A stretch of 64,000 nucleotides of DNA from Serratia marcescens (GCF_029846115.1 NZ_JARVZZ010000001.1:2666001-2730000), one strand, 5' to 3'; counted from the stretch's first letter, positions 27,301 to 39,323 are shown. Numbers and translations: made by a program. Notes: a model not told the origin generated them from the sequence alone.

Positions 27301-28026
27301 TTAGTTTACTGGAGAGGGCGGTTCAACCGGCTGTGGGGATATGACTTGCTGCTCCCAGCACGCCGGCGCCAAAGGCCGCCGTTGAAGGGTGCTGAGCTGC
27401 TGCAAAAATTGACGGCGCGGAATTTCACGCGCGCCAAGGCGGGCAGTGTGAGCGTTCAGCACCTGGCAGTCAATCAATTCCCCGCCATAAGCGGCAAAAT
27501 GGCGGCAAAAGGCCATCAATGCGCATTTTGAGGCGTTGGTGACGCGGCTGAACATCGATTCGCCGCAGAACAACGCGCCCTGCGCCACGCCGTACATGCC
27601 GCCGACCAGTTGATCATCCTGCCATACCTCCACCGAGTGCGCGTAGCCGAGACGGTGCAGATGCTGATAGGCGCGCTGCACCTCCGGGCCGATCCAGGTG
27701 CCTTCATCCGGCCGATGGGCGCAGGCGGCGATCACCGCGGCGAAATCGTGATTGAGCGTGATGCGAAACGGATCGTGGCGTAAAAAGCGCTTCAGACTGC
27801 GGTTGAGATGAAACTCGGCCGGGAACAGTACCGCACGCGGATCGGGTGACCACCACAGAATCGCTTCACCCGGCGAATACCACGGGAAAATGCCGCGCTC
27901 GTAGGCCGCCAGCAGCCGCGGCGCCGTCAGGTCGCCGCCGATCGCCAGCAGGCCGTTGGGATCGCGCAGGGCGCCCTCAGGCGAGGGAAACGCCAGCGAT
28001 TGGGGGGAAAGCTTAACGATGCGCAT
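27301..28026 (-). CDS. aat: Leucyl/phenylalanyl-tRNA-protein transferase
   Basis: Cytosolic enzyme of 241 aa that adds Leu or Phe to N-terminal Arg/Lys (and Met in some cases), making N-degrons for ClpS-ClpAP. Family marks are [41 protein letters not shown] and [16 protein letters not shown]. The C-terminus has diverged (Pro-rich PPSPVN). It is 29 bp downstream of cydC on the same strand, so it is probably partly co-transcribed with cydDC, as in E. coli. Confidence 0.96.
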   Translation of the reverse strand: MRIVKLSPQSLAFPSPEGALRDPNGLLAIGGDLTAPRLLAAYERGIFPWYSPGEAILWWSPDPRAVLFPAEFHLNRSLKRFLRHDPFRITLNHDFAAVIAACAHRPDEGTWIGPEVQRAYQHLHRLGYAHSVEVWQDDQLVGGMYGVAQGALFCGESMFSRVTNASKCALMAFCRHFAAYGGELIDCQVLNAHTARLGAREIPRRQFLQQLSTLQRRPLAPACWEQQVISPQPVEPPSPVN

Positions 28027-28055
28027 ACAGGCTCTCTGCGTCCTCTACGGGCCGA

Positions 28056-29795
28056 TTACGGCGCCAGGTTGCTGATACGGTTGCGAAAGCGGGCATAGCG
28101 GCCCTGCCTGCGCATCAGGGTGGCGTGATCGCCCTGTTCGACAATCCGGCCATCGTCCATCACGCAAATGCGGTCGAGATGCTCCAGGCCGTACAGACGG
28201 TGCGTCACCAGGATCAGCGTCTTACCCTGACAATGCCGGCGCAGCAGCGCCAGGATCTGCTGCTCGGTTTCGGCGTCCAGCCCTTCGGTCGGTTCGTCGA
28301 GCAGCAGCAGCGGGGCAGGGTGCAGCAGCGCGCGGGCAATGCCCAGACGGCGCTGTTCGCCGCCGGACAGCTGCCGGCCGCCTTCGCCCAGCCAGGCGTT
28401 CAGCCCGCCGTCGCTGTCCAGCAATTTGCCCAGCCCCACTTGCTGCAGTACGTCGCTCAGGCGAGCGTCGTCGGCATCCGGCGCGGCCAGCCGCAGGTTT
28501 TCCCGCAGGGTGTCGCTGAAGATATGCACCCGCTGGCTGACGACCGTGGTCATCCGACGCAGCGTGGTTTCATCATAATCCTCCAGCGGTTCGCCGTTGA
28601 GCAGAATGTTGCCGCCGTCGGGGCGCCAGGCGCGGGTCAGCAGCTGCAGCAGGGTGGACTTGCCGCAGCCGGTACGGCCGAGCAAGGCGATGTGTTCGCC
28701 GGCCGCGATCTCGAGCGTGACGTCGCGCAATACCGGCTGCGGCTGATCGGGGTAGGTGAAGCTCAGCTGCTGCAGGCTAAGCTGTGCCCGATCGGCGGCG
28801 GCCGGGCCAGCGGCCGGGAAGGTGACCTCCGGCTGACGATCGATGATCTGTTTGACCCGTGTGGCGGAGGCAATGACCTGGCCGAGGTGCTGGAAGGCGC
28901 CGGCGACCGGCATCAGCGCTTCGAACGACGCCAGCGCGGCGAAGACGAACAGCGCGATCAGCGCGCCGGGCTGGGTTTCGCCGCCGATGCCGGCGGCGGT
29001 CAGCCACAGCAGCAGCGTCACCGTCAGCCCGCTGGCGAGGATCATCAGCGCCTGCGCCTTGCCGCTCAGCGAGGCCTGCTGCCACTGGCGGCGTTGCCAC
29101 CGCTGTTCGGTGGCGTTCAGCGTCTGGCGGAAGTCGTTGACGGCGCCGAACACCACCAGCTCCGCCTGCCCCTGCAGCCAGGCGGTCAGATCGGTACGGT
29201 ATTGGCCGCGCAGCGCGGTGAGTTGGCCGCCGATCGGTTTACCGGCGCGATAGAACACCGGCGGCACCAGCAGCAACAGCAGCAACAGAATGCCGCCCAG
29301 CGTCAGGGCGAGCGCAGGATCGAGCCAGCTCAGGCCGTAGGTGACTACCAGGATCACCACCGCCGCGCTGATCAACGGCGAGATCACCCGCAGATAAAGA
29401 TGATCCAGCGTGTCCACGTCCGCCACCAGGCGGTTGAGCAGCTCGGCCTGGCGGAAGCGGGCGATGCCCCCCGGCGTCAGCGGCAGGATCTTGCTGAAGG
29501 TGAACACCCGCAGATGCGACAGCACGCGGAAGGTGGCGTCGTGGCTGACGACTCGCTCGGCATAGCGCCCGGCAGTGCGGAAGATTGCCGCGCCGCGCAC
29601 GCCGGCGGCCGGCAGCATGTAGTTGAAGGTCAACAGGCCCGCCAATCCGGCCAGCGACGAGGCGGCCAGGAACCAGCCGGAGAGCGCCAGCAGGCCGATG
29701 CTGGCCAGCAGAGTGACGATCGCCAAAAGGATGCCCAGGCTAATCAGCAGGCTATGGCGGCGATACAACGCCAAAAACGGCAGCAAAACGCGCAT
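28056..29795 (-). CDS. cydC: Heme ABC exporter / cysteine-glutathione exporter subunit CydC
   Basis: ABC half-transporter of 579 aa: about six transmembrane helices (residues 1-310) and an ATPase with Walker A GRTGCGKST, signature LSGGEQRRLGIARAL and LLLLDEPTEGLD. With CydD it exports cysteine and glutathione to the periplasm, needed to assemble cytochrome bd and c-type cytochromes; the heterodimer also binds haem. The start lies 2 bp after the cydD stop, so translation is likely coupled. Confidence 0.97.
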   Translation of the reverse strand: MRVLLPFLALYRRHSLLISLGILLAIVTLLASIGLLALSGWFLAASSLAGLAGLLTFNYMLPAAGVRGAAIFRTAGRYAERVVSHDATFRVLSHLRVFTFSKILPLTPGGIARFRQAELLNRLVADVDTLDHLYLRVISPLISAAVVILVVTYGLSWLDPALALTLGGILLLLLLLVPPVFYRAGKPIGGQLTALRGQYRTDLTAWLQGQAELVVFGAVNDFRQTLNATEQRWQRRQWQQASLSGKAQALMILASGLTVTLLLWLTAAGIGGETQPGALIALFVFAALASFEALMPVAGAFQHLGQVIASATRVKQIIDRQPEVTFPAAGPAAADRAQLSLQQLSFTYPDQPQPVLRDVTLEIAAGEHIALLGRTGCGKSTLLQLLTRAWRPDGGNILLNGEPLEDYDETTLRRMTTVVSQRVHIFSDTLRENLRLAAPDADDARLSDVLQQVGLGKLLDSDGGLNAWLGEGGRQLSGGEQRRLGIARALLHPAPLLLLDEPTEGLDAETEQQILALLRRHCQGKTLILVTHRLYGLEHLDRICVMDDGRIVEQGDHATLMRRQGRYARFRNRISNLAP

Positions 29796-29797
29796 GA

Positions 29798-31564
29798 TTA
29801 AAGCTCCCCGCGGCGATGGGCGATCAGAGTGGCAAACAGGCCCGGCTGGGCGCTGAGGGTGGCGTAATCGCCCTGTTGCACGATGCGCCCGTTATCCATC
29901 ACCCAAATCTGATCGTAGTCTTCGGTGTCTTCCAGCTGGTGCGTTACCAGCAGGGTGGTTTGCTGATGCGAAGCGGCGTTCAACGCCTGCATCACCCGCT
30001 GTTCACTGTGGGCATCGAGGCTGGCGGCCGGTTCATCCAGCAGCAGCAGACTGCGCGGGCCGATCAGCGCCCGGGCGACCGCCACGCGCTGCGCCTGACC
30101 GACCGACAGGCGGGCGGCGTTGTCGCCCACTTCGGTGTCGAGCCCCTGCGGCAGATAAGGGAGCAGTTCGCTGACGTAGGCGTGTTCCACCGCCTGCTGC
30201 AGCTGCACTTCGTCGGCCTGCGGGCAGCCCAGTAGGATATTGGCGCGCAGGGTTTGCGCCGGCAGGTGCGGGTTCTGGCCGACCCAGCTCAGCTGCTGGC
30301 GCCAGGTTTCGGCGGACAGTTCACGCAGCTCAATGCCGTTGACGCTCAATGATCCGCGATAGGGCAGGAAGCCGAGCAGCAGATTCAGCAGCGAGCTTTT
30401 GCCGGCGCCGCTTAGCCCGACCAGCGCCACGCGCTGCTGCGGTTGTAGGGTAAAGCTCAGCGGCCCGGCCAGCAGCACGCCGTTCGGCGACAGGATTTCC
30501 AACGCGTTCGCCTGCAGCGTCAGCGGTTGATCGGCGGGCAGTTGCCGCGTGCCGTTGCCCATCTGCTCGCCTTCGGCGCTGAGGAAGGTTTCCAGCGCTT
30601 CCGCCGCGCCGATCGCCTGCGCTTTGGCATGGTAGAAGGTGCCGAGATCGCGCAGCGGTTGGAAAAACTCCGGCGCCAGAATCAACACCAGAAAACCGGA
30701 AAACAGCGTCACGCCGAGGCCGTAGCTGCCGAAGTTGAGTTCGCCGAGGTAGGAAAAGCCGAAGTACACCGCCACCACGGCGATGGAGATCGAGGCGAAG
30801 AACTCCAGCACGCCGGAAGAGAGGAAGGCCAGGCGCAGCACTTCCATGGTGCGGCTGCGGAAGTCTTCGGAGGATTTGGCGATCTGCGCGGTTTCGGCCT
30901 GCGCGCGGTCGAACAGTCGCAGGGTGTCCAGGCCGCGCAGGCGGTCGAGGAAATTGCCGCTCAATCGCGCCAGCGCCACGAAGTTGCGGCGGTTGGCATC
31001 GGCGGCTCCCATGCCGACCAGCGCCATAAACAGCGGGATTAGCGGCGCGGTCGCCAGCAGAATGATGCCTGCGGCCCAATTGATCGGGAAGACGGCGATC
31101 AGGATCAGCAGCGGGATGAAGACCGCCAGATACATCTGCGGCAGATAGCGCGAGTAATAATCCTGCATATCCTCGATCTGCTCGACGATGATGCTGGCCC
31201 AGCTGCCCGCCGGTTTGCCTTGGATCCAGGCCGGGCCGAGCTGCTGCAGCTTATCCAGTACCTGTTGGCGCATGCGCTGGCGGATCACCTGGCCACACAG
31301 GAAGCCGATCCGTTCCCGCAGCCAGCTCAACAGTGCCCGCAACGCGAACGCGGCGGCCAGCCAGATGAACGAAGGGATCAGCTGTTCGCGCGGGGTATGC
31401 TCGATGATCAGGGCGTGCAGCAGGCTGGCCAGCAGCCAGGCCTGCGCCACGATCAGCAGGCCGCTGAAGAGCCCCAACAGCATGGAAAGGCGCAGCCAAC
31501 GCTGCGCTAACGAACTCTGGGTTTTAAGCCAACGGGTTAACTGTTGCTGTCTGGTTTTTTTCAT
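29798..31564 (-). CDS. cydD: Cysteine/glutathione ABC transporter subunit CydD
   Basis: ABC half-transporter of 588 aa, partner of CydC. The membrane domain covers about residues 15-315 (MLLGLFSGLLIVAQAWLLAS). The ATPase has Walker A GLSGAGKSS, a signature of the form LSVGQAQRVAVARAL and LLLLDEPAASLDAHS. The signature LSVGQ rather than LSGGQ is typical of CydD. It is the first gene of the cydDC operon. In E. coli the next gene upstream is trxB; here a gst-lysR pair intervenes. Confidence 0.97.
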   Translation of the reverse strand: MKKTRQQQLTRWLKTQSSLAQRWLRLSMLLGLFSGLLIVAQAWLLASLLHALIIEHTPREQLIPSFIWLAAAFALRALLSWLRERIGFLCGQVIRQRMRQQVLDKLQQLGPAWIQGKPAGSWASIIVEQIEDMQDYYSRYLPQMYLAVFIPLLILIAVFPINWAAGIILLATAPLIPLFMALVGMGAADANRRNFVALARLSGNFLDRLRGLDTLRLFDRAQAETAQIAKSSEDFRSRTMEVLRLAFLSSGVLEFFASISIAVVAVYFGFSYLGELNFGSYGLGVTLFSGFLVLILAPEFFQPLRDLGTFYHAKAQAIGAAEALETFLSAEGEQMGNGTRQLPADQPLTLQANALEILSPNGVLLAGPLSFTLQPQQRVALVGLSGAGKSSLLNLLLGFLPYRGSLSVNGIELRELSAETWRQQLSWVGQNPHLPAQTLRANILLGCPQADEVQLQQAVEHAYVSELLPYLPQGLDTEVGDNAARLSVGQAQRVAVARALIGPRSLLLLDEPAASLDAHSEQRVMQALNAASHQQTTLLVTHQLEDTEDYDQIWVMDNGRIVQQGDYATLSAQPGLFATLIAHRRGEL

Positions 31565-31739
31565 CAGATATGCGTCTGCGTCGCCGGCGCCCGTTTGTTA
31601 CGGGCTGGGTTAACGTACTGTTAAATAATAGTGTTTGGCGCAATCGGCGACAAACAAGCGAGGTCCCATGTTACCTCGTCACCCGGCAGACTGAAAATAA
31701 TAAAGCGGCCAAATGTGGCTATAACAGACGCGTTACCGA

Positions 31740-32357
31740 CTATTTGACTTCCTCACTCACGGCCTCGGCTTCCAGAGCGGCGCGCACCGACGCTCGCTCT
31801 GCGATCCGCGCCATATAATGCTGGAGCGGCGGCCACTCGCTCAGCGAAATCTCGAAGCGCGCCATCCAGCGCAACACGGTAAACAGATAAGCGTCAGCGA
31901 CGCTGAAATGCGCTTCTAGCAGATAGGTTTGTGGTGCCAAAGCTTGCGCGAGGTAACTCAATCGCCGCCTCAACTTATCGCGCAGCAATGCCTTGGCGAC
32001 GTCGGGCAGAGCGTCATTGAATAAAGGGGCGGCACCGGCATGGATCTCGCTGGTGATGAAATTAAGCCATTCCTGCAGCCGTACCCGCTCAAAGGCCGTC
32101 GGTGGCGGCGCAAGCCGGCGCTCTGGGCGCAGGTCGGCGAGGTATTGAACGATAGCGGGGCCTTCGGTGATCACGTTACCGTCATCCAGTTGCAGGGCGG
32201 CGACGTAACCTTTGGGGGTGATGCGATAGAAGTCCTCACCGTCGGCGCAGCGCTTGCTGCGATTGTTCACCCTGACCAGGGTGAAGGGGAGCGCTAATTC
32301 GCGCAGGACGATATGTGGGGCAAGCGAGCACGCATCGGGAGCAAAATACAGCTTCAT
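31740..32357 (-). CDS. Glutathione S-transferase (beta-class, GstA-like)
   Basis: Protein of 205 aa with the thioredoxin-fold N-terminus MKLYFAPDACSLAPHIVLRE, where Cys10 is the beta-class active-site residue. The glutathione-binding ITEGPAIVQYLADL and the C-terminal helical domain motif FSVADAYLFTVLRWM follow. It is similar throughout to E. coli Gst (201 aa), including the C-terminal MARIAERASVRAALEAE. The ATG at 32357 after AAGGAA is chosen over an upstream in-frame start. A LysR gene lies 93 bp upstream on the same strand. Confidence 0.9.
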   Translation of the reverse strand: MKLYFAPDACSLAPHIVLRELALPFTLVRVNNRSKRCADGEDFYRITPKGYVAALQLDDGNVITEGPAIVQYLADLRPERRLAPPPTAFERVRLQEWLNFITSEIHAGAAPLFNDALPDVAKALLRDKLRRRLSYLAQALAPQTYLLEAHFSVADAYLFTVLRWMARFEISLSEWPPLQHYMARIAERASVRAALEAEAVSEEVK

Positions 32358-32450
32358 GCTATTTCCTTGTGGGTTAATGAGAACGCTCGCCACAGCATGC
32401 CGACACCGATGCCAGCGGGAAAATGGAAATTTCAGAAAGCCGCTATTAGC

Positions 32451-33338
32451 TCAGCGACTGGCCAGAGTTTGCTCCTGTTCTCGCAGGTAACTCAGCAGGG
32501 TTTGGACGGGGGGCAGGGCCGCCGCCTCGGATGAGTACGCGAGGCCGAAACGGCGATAAATCGGCGCAACGAGCGGCAGAGTGCAAACCCCAAGCGCGTC
32601 GGGCGGGATCACGGACGCGGGCATCAGCGTGACGCCCGTGCCTTCCCTGACCAGCGTAAATGCCGTTTGCCAATCGCTGACGGTGGCGCGGATATCGGCC
32701 AGCGCCAAACCTGACTGCTGCGCCAAGCGTAGCGCATTCACATCACAGCCGCCGGTCGCCAGGATAAAAGGCAGCCGGAACAGGGCATCCAGCGCCACCG
32801 GCCGCCGCGCTCGCGCCAGCGGGTGCGCGCTGGGCACGACCGCCAGCCAGGCATCCTCCCCCAAAGGAAAGCACAGCCGCTCCGGCGCCGGATTGAGCAC
32901 CACGCCGATGTCAGCCGTCGCCGATGCTAACCAGCTCTCCACTTCGTGGTCGGTGCCCTCGAGCGTAATCAGCTCAATGTCGGGGTACAGACGGCGAAAT
33001 TTGCGCAGCAGCGGCGGCAACAGTTTGCTGAATGCCGACGGGAAACTGGCCAGGCGTATTTTGCCCGCGTGCGCGTTGCCGGCTTGTTGCGCACATTGCT
33101 GAATGGCCCGCAGTGCTTCCAACATCGTGCGGGCATGGGCGACGATCTGCAGGCCGCTTTGGGTCAGGACGACATTGTGCGGTTGGCGAACCAAAAGCCG
33201 GGTGCTCAGCATTGTCTCCAGTTGAGCGATGGCCTGGCTGGCGGCAGACTGCGTCATACCGCAGAGCGCCGCAGCCTGAGTGATGGTGCCGCTGTCGGCG
33301 ACGGCAACCAGCAGGCGCCAGTGAAGAAGATTATGCAT
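32451..33338 (-). CDS. LysR-family transcriptional regulator
   Basis: Regulator of 295 aa. The N-terminal winged HTH (residues 1-60) has SGTITQAAALCGMTQSAASQ, and the substrate-binding LysR domain spans about 90-290 (KIRLASFPSAFSKLLPPLLR, VREGTGVTLMPASVIP). The ligand is not predictable. It is co-directional with gst rather than divergent, which is unusual for a LysR regulator of its neighbour; read-through into gst is possible. The pair is absent from this site in E. coli. Confidence 0.9.
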   Translation of the reverse strand: MHNLLHWRLLVAVADSGTITQAAALCGMTQSAASQAIAQLETMLSTRLLVRQPHNVVLTQSGLQIVAHARTMLEALRAIQQCAQQAGNAHAGKIRLASFPSAFSKLLPPLLRKFRRLYPDIELITLEGTDHEVESWLASATADIGVVLNPAPERLCFPLGEDAWLAVVPSAHPLARARRPVALDALFRLPFILATGGCDVNALRLAQQSGLALADIRATVSDWQTAFTLVREGTGVTLMPASVIPPDALGVCTLPLVAPIYRRFGLAYSSEAAALPPVQTLLSYLREQEQTLASR

Positions 33339-33369
33339 CGGCGTGCATCCTCTTGAGGAGCGAAGACAA

Positions 33370-33395
33370 AAAAAGCGGCCCGAGAGCCGCTTTTT
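33370..33395 (-). terminator. Terminator after trxB
   Basis: AAAAAGCGGC and GCCGCTTTTT form a 10-bp stem around a 6-nt loop, 19 bp after the trxB stop, with A/T runs on both sides. It also insulates lysR from trxB read-through. Confidence 0.82.
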
Positions 33396-33413
33396 GCTGG
33401 TGGTGAGAAAGCC

Positions 33414-35039
<1,626 letters not shown>

Positions 35040-35534
35040 ATGGCAGACAACAAGAAACGCCCGGGTAAAGATCTTGACCGTATCGACCGCAACATCCTGA
35101 ATGAGCTGCAGAAGGATGGGCGTATTTCGAACGTCGAGCTTTCGAAGCGCGTGGGGTTATCCCCGACACCATGTTTAGAACGCGTGCGCCGTCTCGAGCG
35201 CCAGGGTTTCATTCATGGCTATACCGCATTGCTTAACCCGCATTATCTGGATGCGTCCCTGTTGGTTTTCGTGGAAATCACGCTGAACCGCGGCGCGCCG
35301 GATGTGTTTGAGCAATTCAACTCGGCAGTGCAGAAGCTTGAAGAGATTCAGGAGTGTCATCTGGTTTCCGGTGATTTCGACTACCTGTTGAAAACCCGCG
35401 TACCGGACATGTCGGCTTACCGCAAATTGCTGGGCGAAACCTTGCTGCGTTTGCCGGGGGTCAACGACACCCGTACCTATGTAGTGATGGAAGAAGTGAA
35501 ACAGAGTAACCGTCTGGTTATCAAAACACGGTAA
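35040..35534 (+). CDS. lrp: Leucine-responsive regulatory protein Lrp
   Basis: Global regulator of 164 aa, nearly identical to E. coli Lrp after the first three residues. The HTH at about 30-50 (ISNVELSKRVGLSPTPCLER) and the C-terminal RAM/AsnC domain that forms octamers and binds leucine are intact. The ATG at 35040 gives the standard length; a GTG 13 codons earlier is in frame but not family-like. It also controls amino-acid genes such as serC in this region in E. coli. Confidence 0.98.
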   Translation: MADNKKRPGKDLDRIDRNILNELQKDGRISNVELSKRVGLSPTPCLERVRRLERQGFIHGYTALLNPHYLDASLLVFVEITLNRGAPDVFEQFNSAVQKLEEIQECHLVSGDFDYLLKTRVPDMSAYRKLLGETLLRLPGVNDTRTYVVMEEVKQSNRLVIKTR

Positions 35535-35571
35535 GGTGCAGGTGCAAAACCTGATTAAATTGGTTACACTC

Positions 35572-35587
35572 CTGTTTATTCATACAG
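35572..35587 (+). promoter_or_regulatory. LexA box upstream of ftsK
   Basis: CTGTTTATTCATACAG is a perfect CTGT-N8-ACAG SOS box with an A/T-rich spacer, 68 bp upstream of the ftsK start. E. coli ftsK (dinH) has a LexA-controlled promoter at the same place, so SOS control is very probable. Confidence 0.87.
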
Positions 35588-35591
35588 TTTC

Positions 35592-35614
35592 GGCGCCGGG
35601 GAAGCTTCTCGGCG
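35592..35614 (+). terminator. Hairpin between lrp and ftsK
   Basis: GCGCC and GGCGC plus an inner GGGAAG/CTTCTC form a nearly loopless stem about 60 bp after the lrp stop. TGTTGCT follows, so termination would be weak. It could lie in the ftsK leader downstream of the SOS promoter. Confidence 0.4.
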
Positions 35615-35654
35615 CTGTTGCTATGTCAGCTAACAGGAACCTGGAGAGCCTTTC

Positions 35655-38600
35655 TTGAGCCAGGAATATACAGAAGATAAAGAAGTTACCCTGAAAAGAC
35701 TCAGCAGTGGCCGGCGTTTGCTGGAGGCTGTGCTTATCGTGGTAGCGATTTTTGCCGTTTACCTCATGGCTGCGCTGGTCAGTTTCAACCCGTCTGACCC
35801 AAGCTGGTCGCAGACCGCGTGGCATGAGCCGATTCACAATTTGGGCGGCGGTGTCGGGGCCTGGTTGGCCGACACGCTGTTCTTCACCTTCGGGGTGCTC
35901 GCTTACGCGATACCACCGATCATGCTGATCCTGTGCTGGGCGGCCTATCGCCAGCGCGGCAACAGAGACTACATCGACTATTTCGCGCTCTCCCTGCGCC
36001 TGATCGGCACCCTGGCGTTAGTGCTCACCTCCTGCGGGCTGGCGGCGCTGAACGTTGACGATCTCTATTACTTCGCTTCCGGCGGCGTGATCGGCAGCCT
36101 GCTGAGCAACGCCATGTTGCCGTGGTTCAACGGCATCGGCGCCACGCTGGCGCTGCTGTGCGTGTGGGCGGCGGGGTTGACGCTGTTTACCGGCTGGTCC
36201 TGGCTGGTCATCGCCGAGAAGATAGGCGGGGCGGTGCTGGGCGTCGCGACAGTGATGACCAACCGCTCACGCCGCGAAGAGCGCTATTTCGAGGATGACG
36301 AGCGTTACGTTGACGACGAGCCTGAGCAGGCAGGGAAGGGCGCCGCAGCCGCGGTTGCCGCGACCGCCGCCGGCGCCGCGGTTGCCGATGACGACGTGCT
36401 GTTCTCCGCGCCTTCGGTCACCGAAAGCGCCAAAGAGGCGGCGGAAGACGCCGCCGATCCGTTGCTCAGCGGCCTGCGTGCCGACGATGGTGAGGTTGAA
36501 ACCGACGCCGCGCCAATCACGCCGGCGGCTTCGCCTGCACCAGCGGTAAAGGCAGAGATCCACGAGCCCGTTGCCGCACCGATCGCCACACAGGCGCCGT
36601 CGGTAACGGTGGCGCCGGCCGCGCCGGCCTCGGTCAATCAGCACCCGGTGAGCGCCCCGGCGCAAGACGCCACGCCGCCGCTGTATTCCTTCGAGATCCC
36701 GGAAGAAACGCCTGTACCTAAGGCGACGCGCCCTGTCGATCCTTATCAGGATGACGATGAGCCGCGCCTGGGCAATTGGCAAGAGCCGGCTGCACCGCAG
36801 CCGCCGGCGCGTTCTCCCTTTGATTTTACCGCCGCGCAGCGCGATAGCGTCGACATCGGTGGTTCGGACGGTTTCAGCGCTACCGGTGCCAAGCCACAGC
36901 TGGATACGGCAGCCGCTGCTGCTGCAGGTACCGCGGCGGCGACCTTTATGCCGGCCTTCACGGCGACCAGCGACAGCAATTCGCAGGTTAAACAGGGCAT
37001 CGGCCCTGAGCTGCCGCGGCCGAATCCGGTACGTATTCCGACCCGTCGTGAGCTGGCCTCATACGGCATCAAGCTGCCTTCGCAGCGTGCGGCCGAGCAG
37101 GAACAGCGCCAGGCGGAGCCTCAACAGCCGACGGCGGTGAATCCGCAGGAAGAAGAGGCGCAGCAAGAAGCCGCGCTGCGCCAGGCGTTCGCCACGCAGC
37201 AAAGCCAGCGCTATGGCGAAAGCTACGAGCCGGAGCAGGATGATGAAAATGCTCAGCAGGAAGCCGAGCTGAGCAAGGCGTTCGCCGAACAACAGAACCA
37301 ACGTTACGGTGAAATCCAACAAGACGATGAAGAGGCGCGGCAAGAGGCTGCGCTGCGCCAGGCGTTCGCCGAGCAGCAGCAGGCGCGTTATGGTCAGCAA
37401 GAGACTGCCCCGCAGGCGCCTGCCGCCAGCCCGGTCGATACCCGCAATGCTTTCAGCTTCTCGCCGATGGCGGATCTGGTGGACGATGGCCCGAGCGAGC
37501 CGATGTTCACGCTGTCCCCGCAGCTTGAAGAGCGCATTGAACAGCAAAGTGAGCAAGAGGATGACGTGCCATTCGGCCAGTTTGAGCCTGTGGCACCGGC
37601 TGTTCAACCTCAGCAATCGCACTCACAGCCTCAACAATACCAGCAGCCGCAACAGCAGTATCAACAGCCGTCGCCGCAGCAATATCAGCAGCCACAGCAA
37701 CCGGTGCAGCCGCAGTCTCAGCAAGCACCGGCCGAGCAACATCCGGCGATGGACAGCTTGATTCACCCGTTCCTGATGCGCAACGATCAGCCGCTGCAGA
37801 AGCCGACCACGCCGCTGCCGACGCTGGATCTGCTGACCGAAGCGCCGAAAGAGGTGGAGCCGGTCGATTCCTTCGCGCTGGAACAGAAGGCGCGCCTGGT
37901 GGAGGCCAGTTTGGCCGATTACCGCGTAAAAGCCGACGTGGTGGATATCCTGCCGGGGCCGGTCATCACCCGCTTCGAGCTGGATCTGGCGCCGGGCGTT
38001 AAAGCGGCGCGCATTTCCAACCTGTCGCGCGATCTGGCGCGGTCGCTGTCGACTTCGGCGGTGCGCGTGGTGGAAGTGATCCCCGGTAAGCCTTATGTCG
38101 GTCTGGAGCTGCCGAACGCCAAGCGGCAAACGGTGTATCTGCGCGAAGTGCTGGATTGCCCGGCCTTCCGTGACAACCCGTCGCCGTTGTCCATCGTATT
38201 GGGTAAAGACATCTCCGGTGAACCGGTGGTGGCCGATCTGGGCAAAATGCCTCACTTGCTGGTCGCCGGTACCACCGGTTCCGGTAAGTCGGTCGGGGTC
38301 AACGCCATGATCCTGAGCATCCTGTATAAAGCCACGCCGAAAGAAGTGCGCTTTATCATGATCGACCCGAAAATGCTGGAGCTGTCGGTCTATGAAGGCA
38401 TTCCGCACCTGTTGACCGATGTGGTGACCGACATGAAAGACGCCGCCAATGCGCTGCGTTGGTGCGTGGGTGAAATGGAACGCCGCTACAAGCTGATGTC
38501 TGCCCTGGGCGTGCGTAACCTGGCCGGTTACAACGAACGCGTCGATCAGGCCGAAGCGATGGGGCGGCCGATCCCGGATCCGTTCTGGAAGCCGACCGAC

Positions 38601-39293
38601 AGCATGGATATCACGCCGCCGGTGCTGGAGAAAGAGCCGTACATCGTGGTAATGGTCGACGAGTTCGCCGATCTGATCATGACGGTCGGCAAGAAGGTCG
38701 AAGAGTTGATCGCCCGCCTGGCGCAGAAAGCGCGTGCGGCGGGTATCCACCTGGTGCTGGCGACCCAGCGTCCGTCGGTGGATGTGATCACGGGTCTTAT
38801 CAAGGCCAACATCCCGACGCGTATCGCCTTTACCGTGTCGAGCAAGATCGACTCCCGCACCATCCTCGATCAGGGGGGCGCCGAGTCCTTGCTGGGTATG
38901 GGCGACATGCTCTATCTGGCGCCGAACTCTTCCATTCCGGTGCGTGTACATGGTGCATTCGTGCGCGATCAGGAAGTGCATGCGGTGGTCAAGGATTGGA
39001 AAGCGCGCGAGCGGCCCCAATATAAAGAGGGTATTCTCAGCGGCGGTGAAGACGGCGAGGGCGGTGCCGGCGGCGGTATGGATGGCGACGAAGAGCTGGA
39101 TCCGCTGTTTGATCAGGCGGTGGATTTCGTGGTGGATAAACGCCGTGCCTCCATCTCCGGCGTGCAGCGCCAGTTCCGTATCGGCTATAACCGCGCGGCG
39201 CGCATCATCGAACAGATGGAAGCGCAAGGCATCGTCAGCGAGCAGGGGCACAACGGCAACCGTGAGGTGCTGGCGCCGCCACGGCACGATTGA
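35655..39293 (+). CDS. ftsK: DNA translocase FtsK
   Basis: Septal DNA pump of 1212 aa (E. coli 1329) that segregates chromosome termini and activates XerCD at dif. Four or more N-terminal membrane helices lie in about residues 20-190. A long Pro/Gln/Ala-rich linker (about 210-730) includes three copies of the unit QEAxLxxAFAxQQ at residues 503, 534 and 562. The RecA-like motor has Walker [12 protein letters not shown] near 870 and [18 protein letters not shown]. The C-terminal gamma winged helix ([20 protein letters not shown]) reads KOPS. The TTG start at 35655 follows GGAGAG and begins [13 protein letters not shown] as in E. coli. Confidence 0.97.
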   Translation: MSQEYTEDKEVTLKRLSSGRRLLEAVLIVVAIFAVYLMAALVSFNPSDPSWSQTAWHEPIHNLGGGVGAWLADTLFFTFGVLAYAIPPIMLILCWAAYRQRGNRDYIDYFALSLRLIGTLALVLTSCGLAALNVDDLYYFASGGVIGSLLSNAMLPWFNGIGATLALLCVWAAGLTLFTGWSWLVIAEKIGGAVLGVATVMTNRSRREERYFEDDERYVDDEPEQAGKGAAAAVAATAAGAAVADDDVLFSAPSVTESAKEAAEDAADPLLSGLRADDGEVETDAAPITPAASPAPAVKAEIHEPVAAPIATQAPSVTVAPAAPASVNQHPVSAPAQDATPPLYSFEIPEETPVPKATRPVDPYQDDDEPRLGNWQEPAAPQPPARSPFDFTAAQRDSVDIGGSDGFSATGAKPQLDTAAAAAAGTAAATFMPAFTATSDSNSQVKQGIGPELPRPNPVRIPTRRELASYGIKLPSQRAAEQEQRQAEPQQPTAVNPQEEEAQQEAALRQAFATQQSQRYGESYEPEQDDENAQQEAELSKAFAEQQNQRYGEIQQDDEEARQEAALRQAFAEQQQARYGQQETAPQAPAASPVDTRNAFSFSPMADLVDDGPSEPMFTLSPQLEERIEQQSEQEDDVPFGQFEPVAPAVQPQQSHSQPQQYQQPQQQYQQPSPQQYQQPQQPVQPQSQQAPAEQHPAMDSLIHPFLMRNDQPLQKPTTPLPTLDLLTEAPKEVEPVDSFALEQKARLVEASLADYRVKADVVDILPGPVITRFELDLAPGVKAARISNLSRDLARSLSTSAVRVVEVIPGKPYVGLELPNAKRQTVYLREVLDCPAFRDNPSPLSIVLGKDISGEPVVADLGKMPHLLVAGTTGSGKSVGVNAMILSILYKATPKEVRFIMIDPKMLELSVYEGIPHLLTDVVTDMKDAANALRWCVGEMERRYKLMSALGVRNLAGYNERVDQAEAMGRPIPDPFWKPTDSMDITPPVLEKEPYIVVMVDEFADLIMTVGKKVEELIARLAQKARAAGIHLVLATQRPSVDVITGLIKANIPTRIAFTVSSKIDSRTILDQGGAESLLGMGDMLYLAPNSSIPVRVHGAFVRDQEVHAVVKDWKARERPQYKEGILSGGEDGEGGAGGGMDGDEELDPLFDQAVDFVVDKRRASISGVQRQFRIGYNRAARIIEQMEAQGIVSEQGHNGNREVLAPPRHD
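37161..37394 (+). repeat. Three-copy coding repeat in the FtsK linker
   Basis: Units starting at residues 503, 534 and 562 share QEAxLxxAFAxQQxxRYG and are spaced 31 and 28 residues apart, joined by acidic spacers. A Gln/Pro-rich run follows at about 37610-37740. The number of units is likely to vary between strains. Confidence 0.8.
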
Positions 39294-39323
39294 TGGTCGT
39301 TTAGCCATTGCAATTCAATAAGA

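Noticed and set aside
37610..37740. CAG/CAA-rich tract as a microsatellite or CRISPR-like array
   Set aside because: It is in frame within ftsK and codes for the Gln/Pro-rich linker; there are no spaced identical repeats.
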